A stretch of DNA of 64,000 bases from Glossina fuscipes. Lineage: Eukaryota > Arthropoda > Insecta > Diptera > Glossinidae. Below are positions 11,930 to 23,599 of this stretch, in pieces. The DNA is taken from assembly GCF_014805625.2 (NCBI RefSeq), contig NW_023998415.1:14900750-14964749 (forward strand). The letters are read 5' to 3'. Positions within the stretch are counted from its first letter, which is position 1, and each line of letters starts with the position of its first letter. A program made the translations under genes and the position numbers. Under the pieces are notes generated by a model. That model ran no database searches. It saw only the letters and a list, made by a program, of their open reading frames with translations, and had not been told where the DNA came from.

Positions 11930-14110
11930 TTAACAACTGCTATAGTTCGTACGTCACTAATAATAAATAAAATAATATAAAAGAATAAAAAAAAAGAAAA
12001 CATTATATCATGAATAATGAAATTTAATCGCGCATCACATTGATAATTCTTTGAATCTTGTCGCGCTTCGTAAGAAAATGTATCGTTCGAGAAATTCTGC
12101 TTAAACTGGGAAAGAGAACAAGAAGAAGAAGTCTATGTAAAAACAAAAAAAACAAAAAGTAAAAAATAAATAAATAAGGACAACCGAACCAAAAAATACC
12201 TATCAATGCCACCCAACAAGTTTTGGCAACCAGTAAAAAAAAATGTCCAAAAAAATGTTTAATTTTTTGCAAAGAAAAAAAAAAAAACAAAATAAAAAAA
12301 TTAAAATTCCCATAAAAATTCACAAAAATTAAGAATGGAAAAAAAATGTTTAAAAAAAAAAAAGAAGAGTTCATCAAAAGTAAATGTGAGACAAAGGCTG
12401 ACTAAACACATTGTACCCAAAGTATATATAGACACCGACAAAATATCATCACTCATTATTCGCAAGAGCAAAATAAAATGTTGAAATTTTTATATACTTT
12501 TATCATCATCCCGTCACGCGATATTCTAACTTTGTTACATCATTTGTGATGTGCAGCAAATTTGTGCTTTTAAAAATTAGAAAAGTTCATAGATCTCTAA
12601 AATACTCTGAACTATTTTCGTTTGATATGTCTGTCTAAAGAGACGGACAGTCATTTCTACAATTGGAAAAATCAATTTTTATCGTTGATGATACACTTTC
12701 ATGCATTCATTGTATGCGCGATATTGAATCAATTATTCAATATGAAGAAAATTTCGCCTGCGAACACACCTTTGTTTAATGAAAGAGTTTAAGTCACCTG
12801 TCAGCGAATAAAAAAGAGTCGTGCGGGTAATTGTGAATTTATCATACGAATTCGGGTATTTCGGGAGAAATTTTTGAACGCCTCAGAAAATCTAATTTTT
12901 ATTTCTATGTGCATATATATATTTATATATACAATTATGCTGCAAAGTTAGGCTTATATTCCCTGATAGGTGATAACAGGTGAGGATATTCATATAGATA
13001 ATAATGGTGAGTGTGTCAAAGATTCGTTTCAATTGCTTCCTTATTATGTTTTTATTTATTATTCTTATTATTATTATTTTTTTTTGTTTTTATTATTTAC
13101 GAGTCCGTCCAGTGTCTGTTTGTATTTTTAATATTGAAAAAGGGAAAAAATCTTGAAAAAAAAAAAAGAATGAAAAAAATCACAAAGAATAAAAATGTGG
13201 TATAAATACTTTCAAGCATTTAAAACCAGATTTTTTGTATGTTACTGCCGCTGCCGTTGTCGCTGCTACTGCTGCTGCTGCTGTTGCTATTGCTATTGCT
13301 ATTGCTGTCGGTTTGGCTGCCGTTGATCTTATGTCTGGTTCAACTCAAAGTTTTCTGCTTCTCTTCGATATCACTTCACATAGAATTGGTTGTTGTTGTT
13401 GCTATTGTTTTTGTTATTTTTCCTTTTTTTTTCGAACATGTTTTACTGTGATCTTGCCACTCATCGCCTTCTCATGTTGAGTTATTTTGGGCATTTATTT
13501 ATGGATGTATAACCATGAGATTTATTTAACGTTCTTGTTGTTATTGTTGCTGCTGCTGCTCTTTATATGTCGTTTTTGTTATTTTATTTGATTTTATTTT
13601 GTTTTTGTTTTTGTTTTTGCATTACTTCAGTTAGCATTGATATGATTTTTGCTGGTGTTTTGTTTGCAAATTGAAACTTTATTTGTGATCAATTTGTTTT
13701 CGTAGTCTTGCCAAGATTTTTTTTCTTCGTTCCGTGATTTTTTCTTTTATTTTTATTTGTGTTTAAATCGAGTTTTTTGTTTTGGGTTTTTTTTTTTTTT
13801 TTTTTTTCTTTTCTTTTCTTTTGCTAATAATGAACTTTTGAAAATTACGGACATGTTAGAGAGGAATAAAAAATTTATTATTATTATAATTTTTTTTTTG
13901 TTTTTAAATAAAAAGCTTATATAAAATTTCACAAGTTACATAAATAACGTTTATTATGGTTCTCTTTTTTCTTTTATTTATTTATTTATTTTTTTTGTCA
14001 TTTGCTGTTTAGTGTTATGTATGTGTGTGTGTATATGCGTGTAATACATGTAAAATAAATTCACACTTTGATTTTATTGCCAATTTTTATGCTTCTCTAT
14101 GGAGTTGAAT
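11930..14110. repeat. Simple-repeat block 2 (A-rich left, T-rich right)
   Basis: The left part (11950-12370) is A-rich on the plus strand with many A runs. The right part (13050-14000) is T-rich with GCTGCT/GTTGCT tracts (13240-13320, 13390-13410, 13540-13562), TTTTG arrays near 13590-13620 and a long T run near 13787-13807. Open frames here translate as poly-L, poly-A or poly-F and are low complexity. Confidence 0.8.
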
Positions 14111-15054
14111 AATAAAAAAAAATTTTACGATTGTTTTGTGTTATCCTCTCGGATTAAATGCAAAATAATTTATGTTATGTTATCTGAATACTAAAATTTA
14201 ATTGAAAATTTGAAATAAGAAACACTTCATGTACATACAGATTAGATATAATCTCTTAATACCCGTCACATTGAAAATTATTCTATTTCGCAACCGTAGC
14301 AGGAGTTATACTAAGTAAATATGATAAATCTCAGTAATGCTTAAATTTTCCGCAATCACTGAACACTACATAAGTTACATAAATCCTTGAGGTGCGCGTG
14401 AGCAACGATATAAACAAATTACCGTATCTTTTGTGATCACTTTGTTAAGGTCATATGAAGGAAAATGATCTAAGATTTTCATTATCGTTAATTTTCAAAT
14501 GCTTTTAATCGAAACTCAATTACGGTTATGAAAACTTTACCCTTCTTGTTTTTGTACCGAGCACAAGAAACACGTATGCCATGCTAATGCAATTGTTCTC
14601 GTCTCCATTACGTACACAAAGTTTTCCAATTTAATACGAAGTCATTGCGGGATGCAAATATCTGACAAGTATAAAGATTTGTCATTCGGATCACAAGAGT
14701 TATGAGTTGAAGTCGTCACCATCGAAAACCATAATTTATCGATGGTTTGTTAACTTGGAATGAGGTCCTTTAGGCGCACGAGATATGCGCCTAAAGGACT
14801 TGCTTGCACCAGAAAATAACAGAAGAATGCCAAAAATTGTTGTCAATAAACAATGAAGTGAACTGACAGGAGATAGTCGCTATGCGAACGCTATCGAAAA
14901 GCAGAGTAAGAGCTGAATGAATTTAAGTTCAGATTGCTGTTCCTATTCTATATTTTGATATTATTCTCAAAAGGATCGAAAGGTCATCTCTTCAAGGTAA
15001 ATAATGAATTCATTGCCGAACTCAGGCCTATTCTGAGAATGTGGACACAAATCG

Positions 15055-15085
<31 letters not shown>

Positions 15086-15739
15086 CCCATCAAAATATTA
15101 TAAGGTGTCTGTTTCACTAATAAAAAAGACTATGATTTTTGTTTTTTTTTGCTCAATCTCGAGACCTATGTCGCAAATATCAAACTGCAAAAGCATTCAT
15201 ACATACACGTATTAAAATAAAATCTTTATTTTATTTTCCTATCAATTATCGTGCATTATGCTTATTTACTCGGAATATGTGGATAAATGATGTACACGAT
15301 ATAATTTTTACGATTTATTGAAAATTTTTCTGATTCCGCACAAATCAATAGTGACGGATATAAGAAAAAAAAGGGAAAAATTAGCTCAAGGCGTGTTTTA
15401 TTTTTACAGTCACATCTTTATTCATCTGAAACCCAATAAAACGTTAAAAACTCAGTTTCTCATCTCTTTTCGAAGTAAGATCAAATTCCAGGTTTAGGTA
15501 GCACCCACAACATAGCAGGATCACTAGACCAATAAGAAGGTCTTTGGGAGCAATAGCAGATCTGTTGTCAAGAGTTACTTTCTTTCCGATGCCAATACAT
15601 ATTTTATTTACTTAATTGAACTTTCTTCGTGCTTTTCTTGCATAACTACGACTCTGTTCATACTCCGCACTACTTATGGTATATTGCATATTAGGTTTGC
15701 ATAGTTGTGTACAACACGAAGAAAGACATGCGACAGATT
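14111..15739. other. Non-coding DNA with one hairpin and one long A run
   Basis: Apart from the perfect inverted repeat at 14765-14799 (listed separately) and an A run at about 15061-15085, I see no gene, transposon motif or repeat family. Confidence 0.5.
14765..14799. repeat. Perfect 14-bp inverted repeat with 7-nt loop
   Basis: GTCCTTTAGGCGCA (14765-14778) is followed by a 7-base spacer and its exact reverse complement (14786-14799). It is GC-richer than its flanks. It is not followed by a T run and lies in no gene, so no terminator role applies. The stem is too short for a microRNA precursor. It may be a local inverted duplication. Confidence 0.9.
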
Positions 15740-16016
15740 CACGTTTTACTACACCGAGCAGATTCAGAATCACTTTCTGAATTGATCTCAGCCTGTCTGT
15801 CCGCCTATCAGTCCGATGTATGTTGATGTATTTTTGTGTTCCACCAACAGATCGCTATTTTTGAGATATTTTGTCGGAATTTTCGTACACTGACTTGTTT
15901 GGCGCCATTCAAAATGTTACGGGTCGGATCACTTCTTCGATCACTTCTCATGTTATTTTGAAAGGTGTCATATACGAATTACTAAAATTAGGGAATTAGT
16001 GTAGGGTATCTAACGC
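15740..16016 (+). repeat. Dispersed repeat family Q, copy 3
   Basis: This is one of the better preserved copies. It begins with ACTACACCGAGCAGATTCAG. It carries the hairpin core ATTCAGAA / TTCTGAAT (15762-15769 and 15775-15782), the CTGTCTGTCCGCC stretch, CCAACAGATCGCTATTTTTG, AGATATTTTGTCGGAATTTT and CGGATCACTTCTTCGATCAC, and ends near GTGTAGGGTATCTAACGC. Confidence 0.8.
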
Positions 16017-16119
16017 TTTTTTATAGTCTTTTTAAAAAAAAAAAAATTTTTTTTTTTGAAAGCAACTCCTTTGCATTCAAATATGTTTGGTTTTTATGCG
16101 CTACAACACCCATTCAACT

Positions 16120-16412
16120 TTTATTATATCGATCGATTTACAAACAATTTTTGCATCGATCTGAGCTTGTGTGTCTCTCTATCTATCCGCCTTGTTCTCT
16201 TATATGTTCAACCTGCAGGTCGCAATTTATGTGACACCTTTGATGATATTTGGTGCAAAGACCTGCATTAATAGAAATGGTTCGGACAGGACCACTTCTT
16301 CGATCCCTTCCCATATAACGTCTTATATTGGAAAGCGTATGAATACTTGCATTAAACGAAGTGCTGTTGAATATTTAATCGTACATCGTATCCCACGATA
16401 ATGTTTTTCCCC
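16120..16412 (+). repeat. Dispersed repeat family Q, copy 4
   Basis: A same-orientation neighbour of copy 3, about 100 bases away. Its ordered motifs are TATCGATCGATTTACA, GCATCGATCTGAGCTTG, TTCAACCTGCAGGTCGCAAT, ACCACTTCTTCGATCCC, CATATAACGTC and a terminal GTATCCCACGATAATG. The frames at 16056-16271 and 16171-16401 are repeat sequence, not genes. Confidence 0.75.
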
Positions 16413-16929
16413 GTTTTTTTCCTCAATTTATTGCTCACAGAGTTGTAATTTAATCATAACTAACTACGTGCGAATGTATGCAGATATGTAGGACTTCGCA
16501 TCAATTAAATATAAACGAGTACACGTGGTTGAATTGCAGTCGTATTGGTTCAATTCGATATAAATGGGAAAAGATCGTTCACATATGATTTTTTTGAGAT
16601 TTTAGAATGGATAGGTTTCTACTACTTGTATAATGAATTAAAATAGGTGCACCCGGTCAACTATGAGGGCTTCTTAATTTAATAGATAATTAGATAAAGG
16701 ATGCAACGAATCCTTATGGTTTTCAAATTAAAGGTCAGAGTTTAACTGATAAAATCCCTAAGATATGTTTACTTGGTACCTATTAATTGGAACGTTCTCA
16801 CAGTCAATTCGCATGGAAATGTATTAACTGACTATCAATGTGAAATGCCAAGTCGTTCGTCGGCACCATTCGTAACCGTGAATCACATGACAGTTTCCAC
16901 TTGTTTAGCCTTGTTTAACAGACTGGCGT
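16413..16929. other. Non-coding DNA between repeat and transposon relic
   Basis: No recognisable feature. The right end may include the distal 3' part of the Tc1-like element, but no terminal inverted repeat could be identified. Confidence 0.4.
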
Positions 16930-17570
16930 CCGTTCGCCAATGCATTGATCTTCGGACGTGAGCATATTTACTTATATATTCGAGAGCACAAAAATTCGAG
17001 AGCATATTCCCGACGCACATAGCCTGCGGCATCCTATCCCATCCTTCCTTCATTGCGGTTTGAAGCTTTCCGAGACGCGTAGGTCGTGCGTTTGTGACTC
17101 GTATTCGTTTTCGCCGTTCATCCAATAGGTGCTCCATGGAACTAAGATCAGGTCTTCAGGCACATCAATCCCTGCTTGTACTGGCGCACTGCAGCAGCGA
17201 TATGTGATCTTGCGTTGTCATGCATGAAAATGAAATCTTTGCCGATAAGTTCAGAAGAAGGCATTACGTGTTTTTCTAGGATTGCTTCGATGTAGCGTCG
17301 GGAAGTGGATCCGCTTGAGTGACGATCGATATTAAACCTTGTGATGGACACAAATTCGGTTTCCCCTCCCCAAAACAGTTTTATGAAAAACGCTCACCGG
17401 GTCTTTCGTAGACTCTTTCCCGTCTGTCGCTACCATTAAAACACATCCTGCGCTCTTCAGAGAACGGCACTGCCTTCCATTGATCTATAATCGAATCTAC
17501 ATGTTGTCGATCGAACTGAAGGCGTGCTAATCTGTGAGCTGGGATCAATTTTTGGCAAGTCAATATGCCG
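16930..17570 (-). mobile_element. Tc1-like transposase relic, DDE catalytic domain
   Basis: On the minus strand, in order: LARLQFDRQHV then QWKAVPFSEER and GSDRRERVYERPGERF (17563 down to about 17381), matching the Tc1 block around the first catalytic aspartate. Next is FWGG then TEFVSIT. Then come RRYIEAILEKHVMP and IFMHDNARSHIAA, the second-Asp block (Asp codon at 17217-17219). Last is DLSSMEHLLDERRKRIR, the Glu block (Glu codon at 17132-17134). The first Asp is replaced by Glu (FSEE). Asp-2 and Glu are 85 nt apart between codon starts, against 105 nt expected for DD34E, so about 20 nt net are deleted, with a frameshift. The N-terminal helix-turn-helix is absent. It is a dead element. Confidence 0.88.
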
Positions 17571-19194
17571 AAACAGGCTAATTGTTAATTTTTTTGTGAT
17601 GAAAATTTGTTCATGATAGTAAATAAATAAAAAAATTAAGTGAACCTAATTTAAACCACTTGGGTCAAGATATCTCATTAGTAGTAAGTCCTTCGGAAAA
17701 GGACTTTTAATTTTTAATATTTTATGATGAAAATTAGTAGGTATATTTTTTTTGGACCCCTACATATATAGGCGCTATCACGAAATGCAAACTCTTATAT
17801 ATGGTGTACGATTACCAAAACCAGCGAATAACTACACTGGGCGAAATGATATAAGGTAAGTAATAGTCGACGTTGCCCAACTATAAAGATCTTATCTGTT
17901 TTTTTGGGTTGAGTCGGCGTATTTTCAACGTTCTTCAATTCCCACCCAATGGATTGAGGACTTCATATACACATTCTCCAGTAAACCGTATAACATTTTT
18001 CCACTATTAACTTGAACGCTTTATAGCCGACTTTTTGCAGATTTTCGCTACGAAAATAACATTATTCTCAAAATATGCTTTACATGTTCCGAGATGCATT
18101 TACATTACACCAAGAAAATATATAATATATACAGAAATAACTATGAATTTTTTTTAATTTTATTATTATAAAAAATTTTATTTATATTGAATAACTTTAT
18201 ATAGACAGAGGTACAGAGACACATAAAAAAATGTATTCAAATTGTTTGATTAGTGTTTCGTAGATAAAACACAGAAAATTATACATAGTTTCATGATTAC
18301 AAGACAACATTATGCCTTAAATTAAAGAAATTATCTGGATATAAAGAATAATGTTGGCTATGCCGCCTTATTATTAAAAACGAAAGGGTGTAATGTACTT
18401 GAAGGTAATGACTGGGTATTTTGACTATTGAGTAACAAGACTCTCTCTTTGCTGCGTCACTGAAGTGAACTACAAATTGGATAACAGAGCGAATAAATCC
18501 CTTTCGACTTAAAAGAATTCCTTATCCCGACTTTTATATTAAAATCATTTTCAGAAATTTTGTGCAATAATTTAGGTTCACCCAATTTACAATTGATTAA
18601 ATAAATTGTGTAAATTAGATCACAAGAAACGATTTTAAATAACTAAAAGCTGTCGAAACAAATTCTCTTAAGAAAGTTCACGTATAATTTTGGTTGTTTT
18701 GCTTTCAAAGATATTGGTATAAGCAATATAACGTAAGCAATTTGATAGAAGATAGTAAGCAAATATGCGATTCGATGCATACGCATACCCAAATCATGTA
18801 AAAATTCCATGGACAATAATCGATGGGGTAATCCGATTGACCGATTTGACATCGCATTTGATCGCCCCGATATGTACATATGTACATGCACTCGAGAGCA
18901 AAGAAATCGCACAATCGCTTCATTTTCACTTCGTATCTAAATATTTATTAAATTAAATTTTGATTGCAAGCATAACTTAAATTAAACTAAAGTATATACG
19001 GTTAGCTTTTGAAAAACATATAATGCTTACTCTTGGACCTTCAAAATCATTACAGTAGCAATAAAACAACGGAAATACCGAAATCGGGTTTGAACAGGCA
19101 TGAAAGGACAGAGATTGATAGAAATGACGTGAAAGATTCTTTATCGGACGCGGACTATTTAGGACAAGAAAACGGATAACATATCGCAAGCAGA
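17571..19194. other. AT-rich non-coding DNA
   Basis: No gene was found. GTGAACCTAA at 17640-17649 and its complement TTAGGTTCAC near 18573-18582 form a distant inverted pair. I could not tie either to the neighbouring transposon relics. Confidence 0.45.
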
Positions 19195-19430
19195 GTCGCA
19201 AGTGATTACAATAATTGAAGAATTGAGCAGAGCCAAAGCCAAGCGGCACAACAGTTAAATTTAAGCCGATATGCTGTTCGTCGCGTATATCAACGATAAC
19301 AAGTCACCGGTGACGACGAGGAAATGCTCGAAAATATGTTGCCAAACAGCGTGATGACCGTTGGCTTGTCGCAACATCACTTGGAAATCGGGGATTGAAT
19401 GCAGTTCAAGTTGGTCCAAATTATGAATTA
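19195..19430 (+). mobile_element. Tc1-like transposase relic, N-terminal helix-turn-helix
   Basis: One frame gives ATIIEELSRAK, then a shifted frame gives SQAAQQLNLSRYAVRRVYQR, typical of the recognition helix of Tc1-family transposases. A further shifted frame gives VAKQRDDRWLVATSLGNRGL then NAVQ, which matches the RDDRxLVxxSLxNRxLTAxxL block of the second helix-turn-helix. A stop follows YQR and frameshifts separate the pieces. The catalytic domain is not recognisable downstream. It is on the opposite strand to the catalytic relic at 16.93-17.57 kb, so it is either another copy or an inverted piece of the same one. Confidence 0.75.
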
Positions 19431-19619
19431 ATTTTCACCGTGAAACATTCTTCTTCTTTTTACGATATAAAGGTACAGATTCCGTACGTTGTGTGAGAGG
19501 CGGATGCAAGAAATTGCTCCCGCCGGTCCAAAGTTTTCACGCCAATCTAGTATGCGTAAATACTACCACTTAGCCACTTTTGTCGAGACATTTTGGAAGT
19601 TGCAGGATTTTTCCATATA

Positions 19620-19940
19620 ACGATTTTTCAGGCGCTTAGGGCGTGATATGGGGAGTGGTTGAAAAAGTGAACCGATCCGATACCATTTCAGCAGCCTTCG
19701 TCCTTGGGCCCAAACATATGATTGGAACAAATTTCATCATAATATCTTAAAAATTGCGAACTGCAGCTTGAACACAAATTTACATGGACATACAGACAGA
19801 CAGAGGCTGAGTTCAATTTAGATTGTGATTCTGAATCGATCGGTACAATGAAAGGTGGACCTATCTTAAGCTCTTCGGCCTCTTATGTACGAACGCACCA
19901 AAATAAAATACCCTCTCCCACGAGTGGTGTAGGGTACATA
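19620..19940 (-). repeat. Dispersed repeat family Q, copy 5 (inverted)
   Basis: On the plus strand this reads as the reverse complement of the family: AAATTTCATCATAATATCTT, then ATTGCGAACTGCAGCTTG, ACATACAGACAGACAGAG, GATTGTGATTCTGAATCGAT and a terminal CCCACGAGTGGTGTAGGGTA. It contains no gene. Confidence 0.8.
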
Positions 19941-20399
19941 TATGTAGTTTTTCCTAAAAATTGGTGCTTATTTTTGAAATAAGGGACTAATATATGTTAG
20001 TTGTGTAATTTGCAAAAGTCTTGTAAGGTCACATATATTAATTTTAAAAGGAAAAACTAAAAAAAATTAATTTTTTTCTAAATTTTCTAAAACCTATTTT
20101 TAACTCTTATTATCTGACTATGACTCCAATTACAACAATATTTATATATATAGATATATGTGTGTGTTTACGTGCATATTATGCCTTAACATATTTGTAT
20201 TGTAGCCCCATTAAGAAATGATTAAATTTACTTATAATGCAAAAGCAAATCTCTGCGTTAGTCTTCGTTGATTTCTCTCTCCTTCTGCATTGTTGGTGTT
20301 TGTAGTGGAGAAACCGTTTTCATCTCTCGCTTAATACCAAGTTATTTGCTTTTTTATGTGATAAAGACAACATGCAATTTCAAGTGGATAAACTGCGAT
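19941..20399. other. Non-coding DNA, nothing recognised
   Basis: AT-rich sequence with no feature I can support. Confidence 0.5.
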
Positions 20400-20461
20400 A
20401 AAACTTCATACTAACTGACGCACAAACTTGTACACATATACGCACATGTATACATCAAAAA

Positions 20462-20496
<35 letters not shown>

Positions 20497-20757
20497 TTAA
20501 CCAAGCGATAACAACAAAAAATGCTGCTTAAATAGCAACAATCGGATTCACGACAAAACGTTCATCAAAAATTCACTTTAACTTCATTATCATCGTTATT
20601 GTTTTATTTATTCCACCTTCTGTTTCGCCTCAAGACACTTGATCGCTCAATTGATTTTGGAACGATTCTGCTTTTTGTTTTTGGTTTTTGAAGAGAGCTC
20701 GCAAAACAAAATGCCAAAAAAAAAAAAAAAAAAAAAAAAAGAAAAGGAGAGAAAAAA

Positions 20758-20796
<39 letters not shown>

Positions 20797-22970
20797 GAAA
20801 AAAAGCAAAAAGAAGAGAAAGAAAACAAAAATTTGTTGAGTATACCGTGTCAGGGAACACACCAGACCAGATCAGATCAGACCGGGCTAGAAACAACAAG
20901 AGTAGAGAGAAACAATGACGATGAGAGTGCAAGAGCAAGCAAACGGTTTTCAGTTTGGCGTGGCGCAGGCGGGTATAACCAAAGCACACTACTCACACAA
21001 TTTGAACCGTGTACGCAGCAATGATACGCTTTTATGAGTTTATATAATACATTTCGGATACCACAGAGCTCCTGTCTGTGTTAAACGACGACCAAGACTC
21101 TGGTAAACATAACAGTAACACTAACAACAACAATAAGAGCAGCAACAGCAGCAGCGGCTACAATAATAAATGAACTGAAAGAATATTTATATGCACGCAT
21201 CCTCATACATAAACACATGTGCAATTATATACATACATACGGAGCTTCGTTCCGTATCTATTGTGTGCATGGCTCAGTGTATTCAATGTCAGATAAGACA
21301 TGGGAGTATGGGCAAATCGGCGCACACAGGATGATGGGGTCTTTGTTCTTACGTGTGCATAAGCTTTCCGTTGTTGTTGACTTCTTTTCTATACGGTTTC
21401 ACTTTAATTTGTTATTCATTTTTTTTTTTTTTTGCTTTGTTTTTTTTTTGTTTTTTTTTTGGCAAAGTTTATCGCTTTATTGTGTCGTCACTTTATTGAC
21501 TACTTGTATGGTGTATATGTATATAAACATTAGAGTTGTTGGAATTATTGTTGTTGTCATTTTTTTGTTTGCGTTGTGATTACTTAACAAATGCGAGAAT
21601 ATTTGATTTCTTAAATCCTTAGGATAAAAATTTTAAGAAACATGAACGAAAACGAAACGGTAGGTTAGCGTGTTCACCCGTTAGTGTCTATCCGAGTGTT
21701 GTTGCTGTTGGTTGATGTTTGTCTCATTTCTTTAAATGACTGCATTTTTGCGTTTCATTTATGAACATTTCATGTGCGTCAAGTTGCTGCTACTTTCATG
21801 GGCGGTCGGTCCTATATTTAACTCTTCCCCGTTGCCCCTAATGGTCTCTGTTTTATGTCTTACTGTTCACTTACTAGATTGTATTGGTTTGTTTCTTTGT
21901 TTGTTTACTACAACACAACAAACGTGGTCACAATCGTGACAGTCAAGTCATCGAGCAGCTCAGTCAATTGCTCATTTCATTCGGTTGTGATTTGTTTTTC
22001 TTGTGCCTTTTTCGTTAAATTTTTTTTTTTTTTTTTTTTTTTGTTTTCTTTGTATTTTCTCTCGCATTTCCTTCGAAGCTTTATAGTATTCGCATATATA
22101 AACGTACTGGCGCACGCACATATACAAAACACACACGCAAATACGTATATATATATATATATATATATGTACATAATTCCACTTGTTTTAGTTCGTTATG
22201 AATTTTGCCATCCCTCCTTCCCTAAATCGCCCCTTTGTCTATCATTTTACTTTCCTAGGGCTGTCTTTCGTTCTGACTCTGGCTCTTTCCCACATCTACC
22301 ACGTATTGATTCGATTGTGTTGGCTTTGCTTGCTCACAAGTTGTCGCCGTTTTATGCCGCCAGACACAAAGACACATTGATTTAGCACTGTTTGCTTGGA
22401 AATATGAGTTGCATTGCATTGCGTTCTTAAGGTGTCGTCCTCGCTTAAATTAGCTCACAATAAATTGTTGGTGTTCTGCTTTTTGCAAATTTCCTTTCTT
22501 TGTTACACATACGGTGTTCTTTTTGATTTTACTTGATTTGTTTTTTCTTTTTCTTTGTTTTTTTTTTTTTTTTTTTGCTTAATTTCTGCTTATGCTTTAT
22601 CGTTTTCTTAATTTTATTTATTCTCTTATTATTTTTGTAAATTTTTCTGCTCCTTTAACTTATAATTTCTTCTTATATGCAGCAATTGTCGATGTATGTA
22701 TGTATGTATGTGTCTGTCTTGCGATTTTTTGTTTGATTGTTTGATTTTTGTTTTTTGTTTTTTTTTTTTTTTTCTTCCTTTTTTTATTTGCGGTTTTTTA
22801 ATAATTTAAGAAAACTTTCCGAGAAATCTTATAAACACCCGAAAAAGTTTTTTTTTTCTTTTTTTTATTTATTTATTTATTTTTTTTTTTATTTAAATGT
22901 CTGGAAATCTGCACATGCGAGTGCGTGTGTGCGTTCGTATGTAAAGCTAAATTCGTGTTTCATTTAATCT
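20400..22970. repeat. Simple-repeat block 3 (A-rich left, T-rich right)
   Basis: A TA array lies at 20466-20492, followed by very long A runs at 20717-20740 and 20763-20793 (31 bases). CAA/CAG tracts lie at 21107-21170. The character then switches to T-rich at about 21350, with runs at 21418-21432, 22020-22042, 22560-22576 and 22757-22774, a TA array at 22145-22168 and an ATGT array at 22693-22711. Frames such as 21855-22385 (plus, 176 codons) run through these tracts and have no recognisable domain. The stretch at 20830-21110 is of higher complexity than its surroundings. Confidence 0.8.
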
Positions 22971-23299
22971 TGTTAAAATTTTCAACATAAGAAATCTTTT
23001 TAAATCGTACCTTTGCCTATAAATTTTATTTAACGTGCAAAATGTCAACCGTTTCGTCGTTGGTATTAGAGCGAATAACGGTTACGAGTTTTCTAAATTT
23101 TTAATATTACCCAAAAAAATAATCACTTGATTCAATTTGAGGAGTACTGAAGACTAATTTTGTTTCTAGCACTAATTCATGATTAAATTGCGGTAAGAGA
23201 GCCACTGGTTTCCTTTGCTACAAAGACGTTGTTTTTAAGCACACGCAACTAAAAAAAAAAAAGAAAAAAAAAAAAACAATAAAATTTACATCCGTATCG
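22971..23299. other. Non-coding DNA, nothing recognised
   Basis: Holds an A run near 23250-23276; otherwise no feature. Confidence 0.5.
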
Positions 23300-23490
23300 G
23301 TTCCTTAACTAGATTCTTTGGATATGGTAATCGATTCCGCTATCTTTTAAATCTTAGTTTGATCAGCGTCCACCACCATTTGGTGAACTTTAACGATATT
23401 TTCACTGGTGGTTACACTTTTTGACTGCCACAAACGTTCATCGTACCCTAAATTTTTACGGCCACCTTTCAGTTCAGCTGACAGAATTCC
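23300..23490 (-). mobile_element. mariner-like transposase relic, N-terminal DNA-binding part
   Basis: The minus strand gives SAELKGGRKNLG, then VTTSENIVKVHQMVV, a stop, and KIAESITISKES in the same frame. This matches the mariner layout: W..EFK.GR, then GRPxxxxTxENIxKVHxMV, then IKIxEIAExxxISKE in the second helix-turn-helix. The first catalytic residues and everything downstream are not recognisable, so only an N-terminal scrap of about 60 codons survives, broken by a stop near 23347. The preceding residues up to 23583 are open but do not clearly match. Confidence 0.7.
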
Positions 23491-23599
23491 ATCCCTTTGC
23501 CGCCACGTCCAACGCATCTTCAATTTGTGCAAGTGAAGGTTGGCGAGCATTAGACTGGTGCTGCCACGTTTTAGATAATACACCAGTGCCTGATATAAT

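Noticed and set aside
13235..13480. Ala/Val or Leu-rich frames that resemble signal or transmembrane segments
   Set aside because: They are produced by GCTGCT/GTTGCT simple repeats in all frames.
20948..20960. TCAGTT as a fly initiator element in the higher-complexity stretch 20.83-21.11 kb
   Set aside because: The hexamer is too common, no downstream promoter element is seen at the expected distance, and no transcript can be inferred.
21855..22385. 176-codon open frame on plus
   Set aside because: It runs through a long T run and a TA array, has no recognisable domain and overlaps other equally poor frames.
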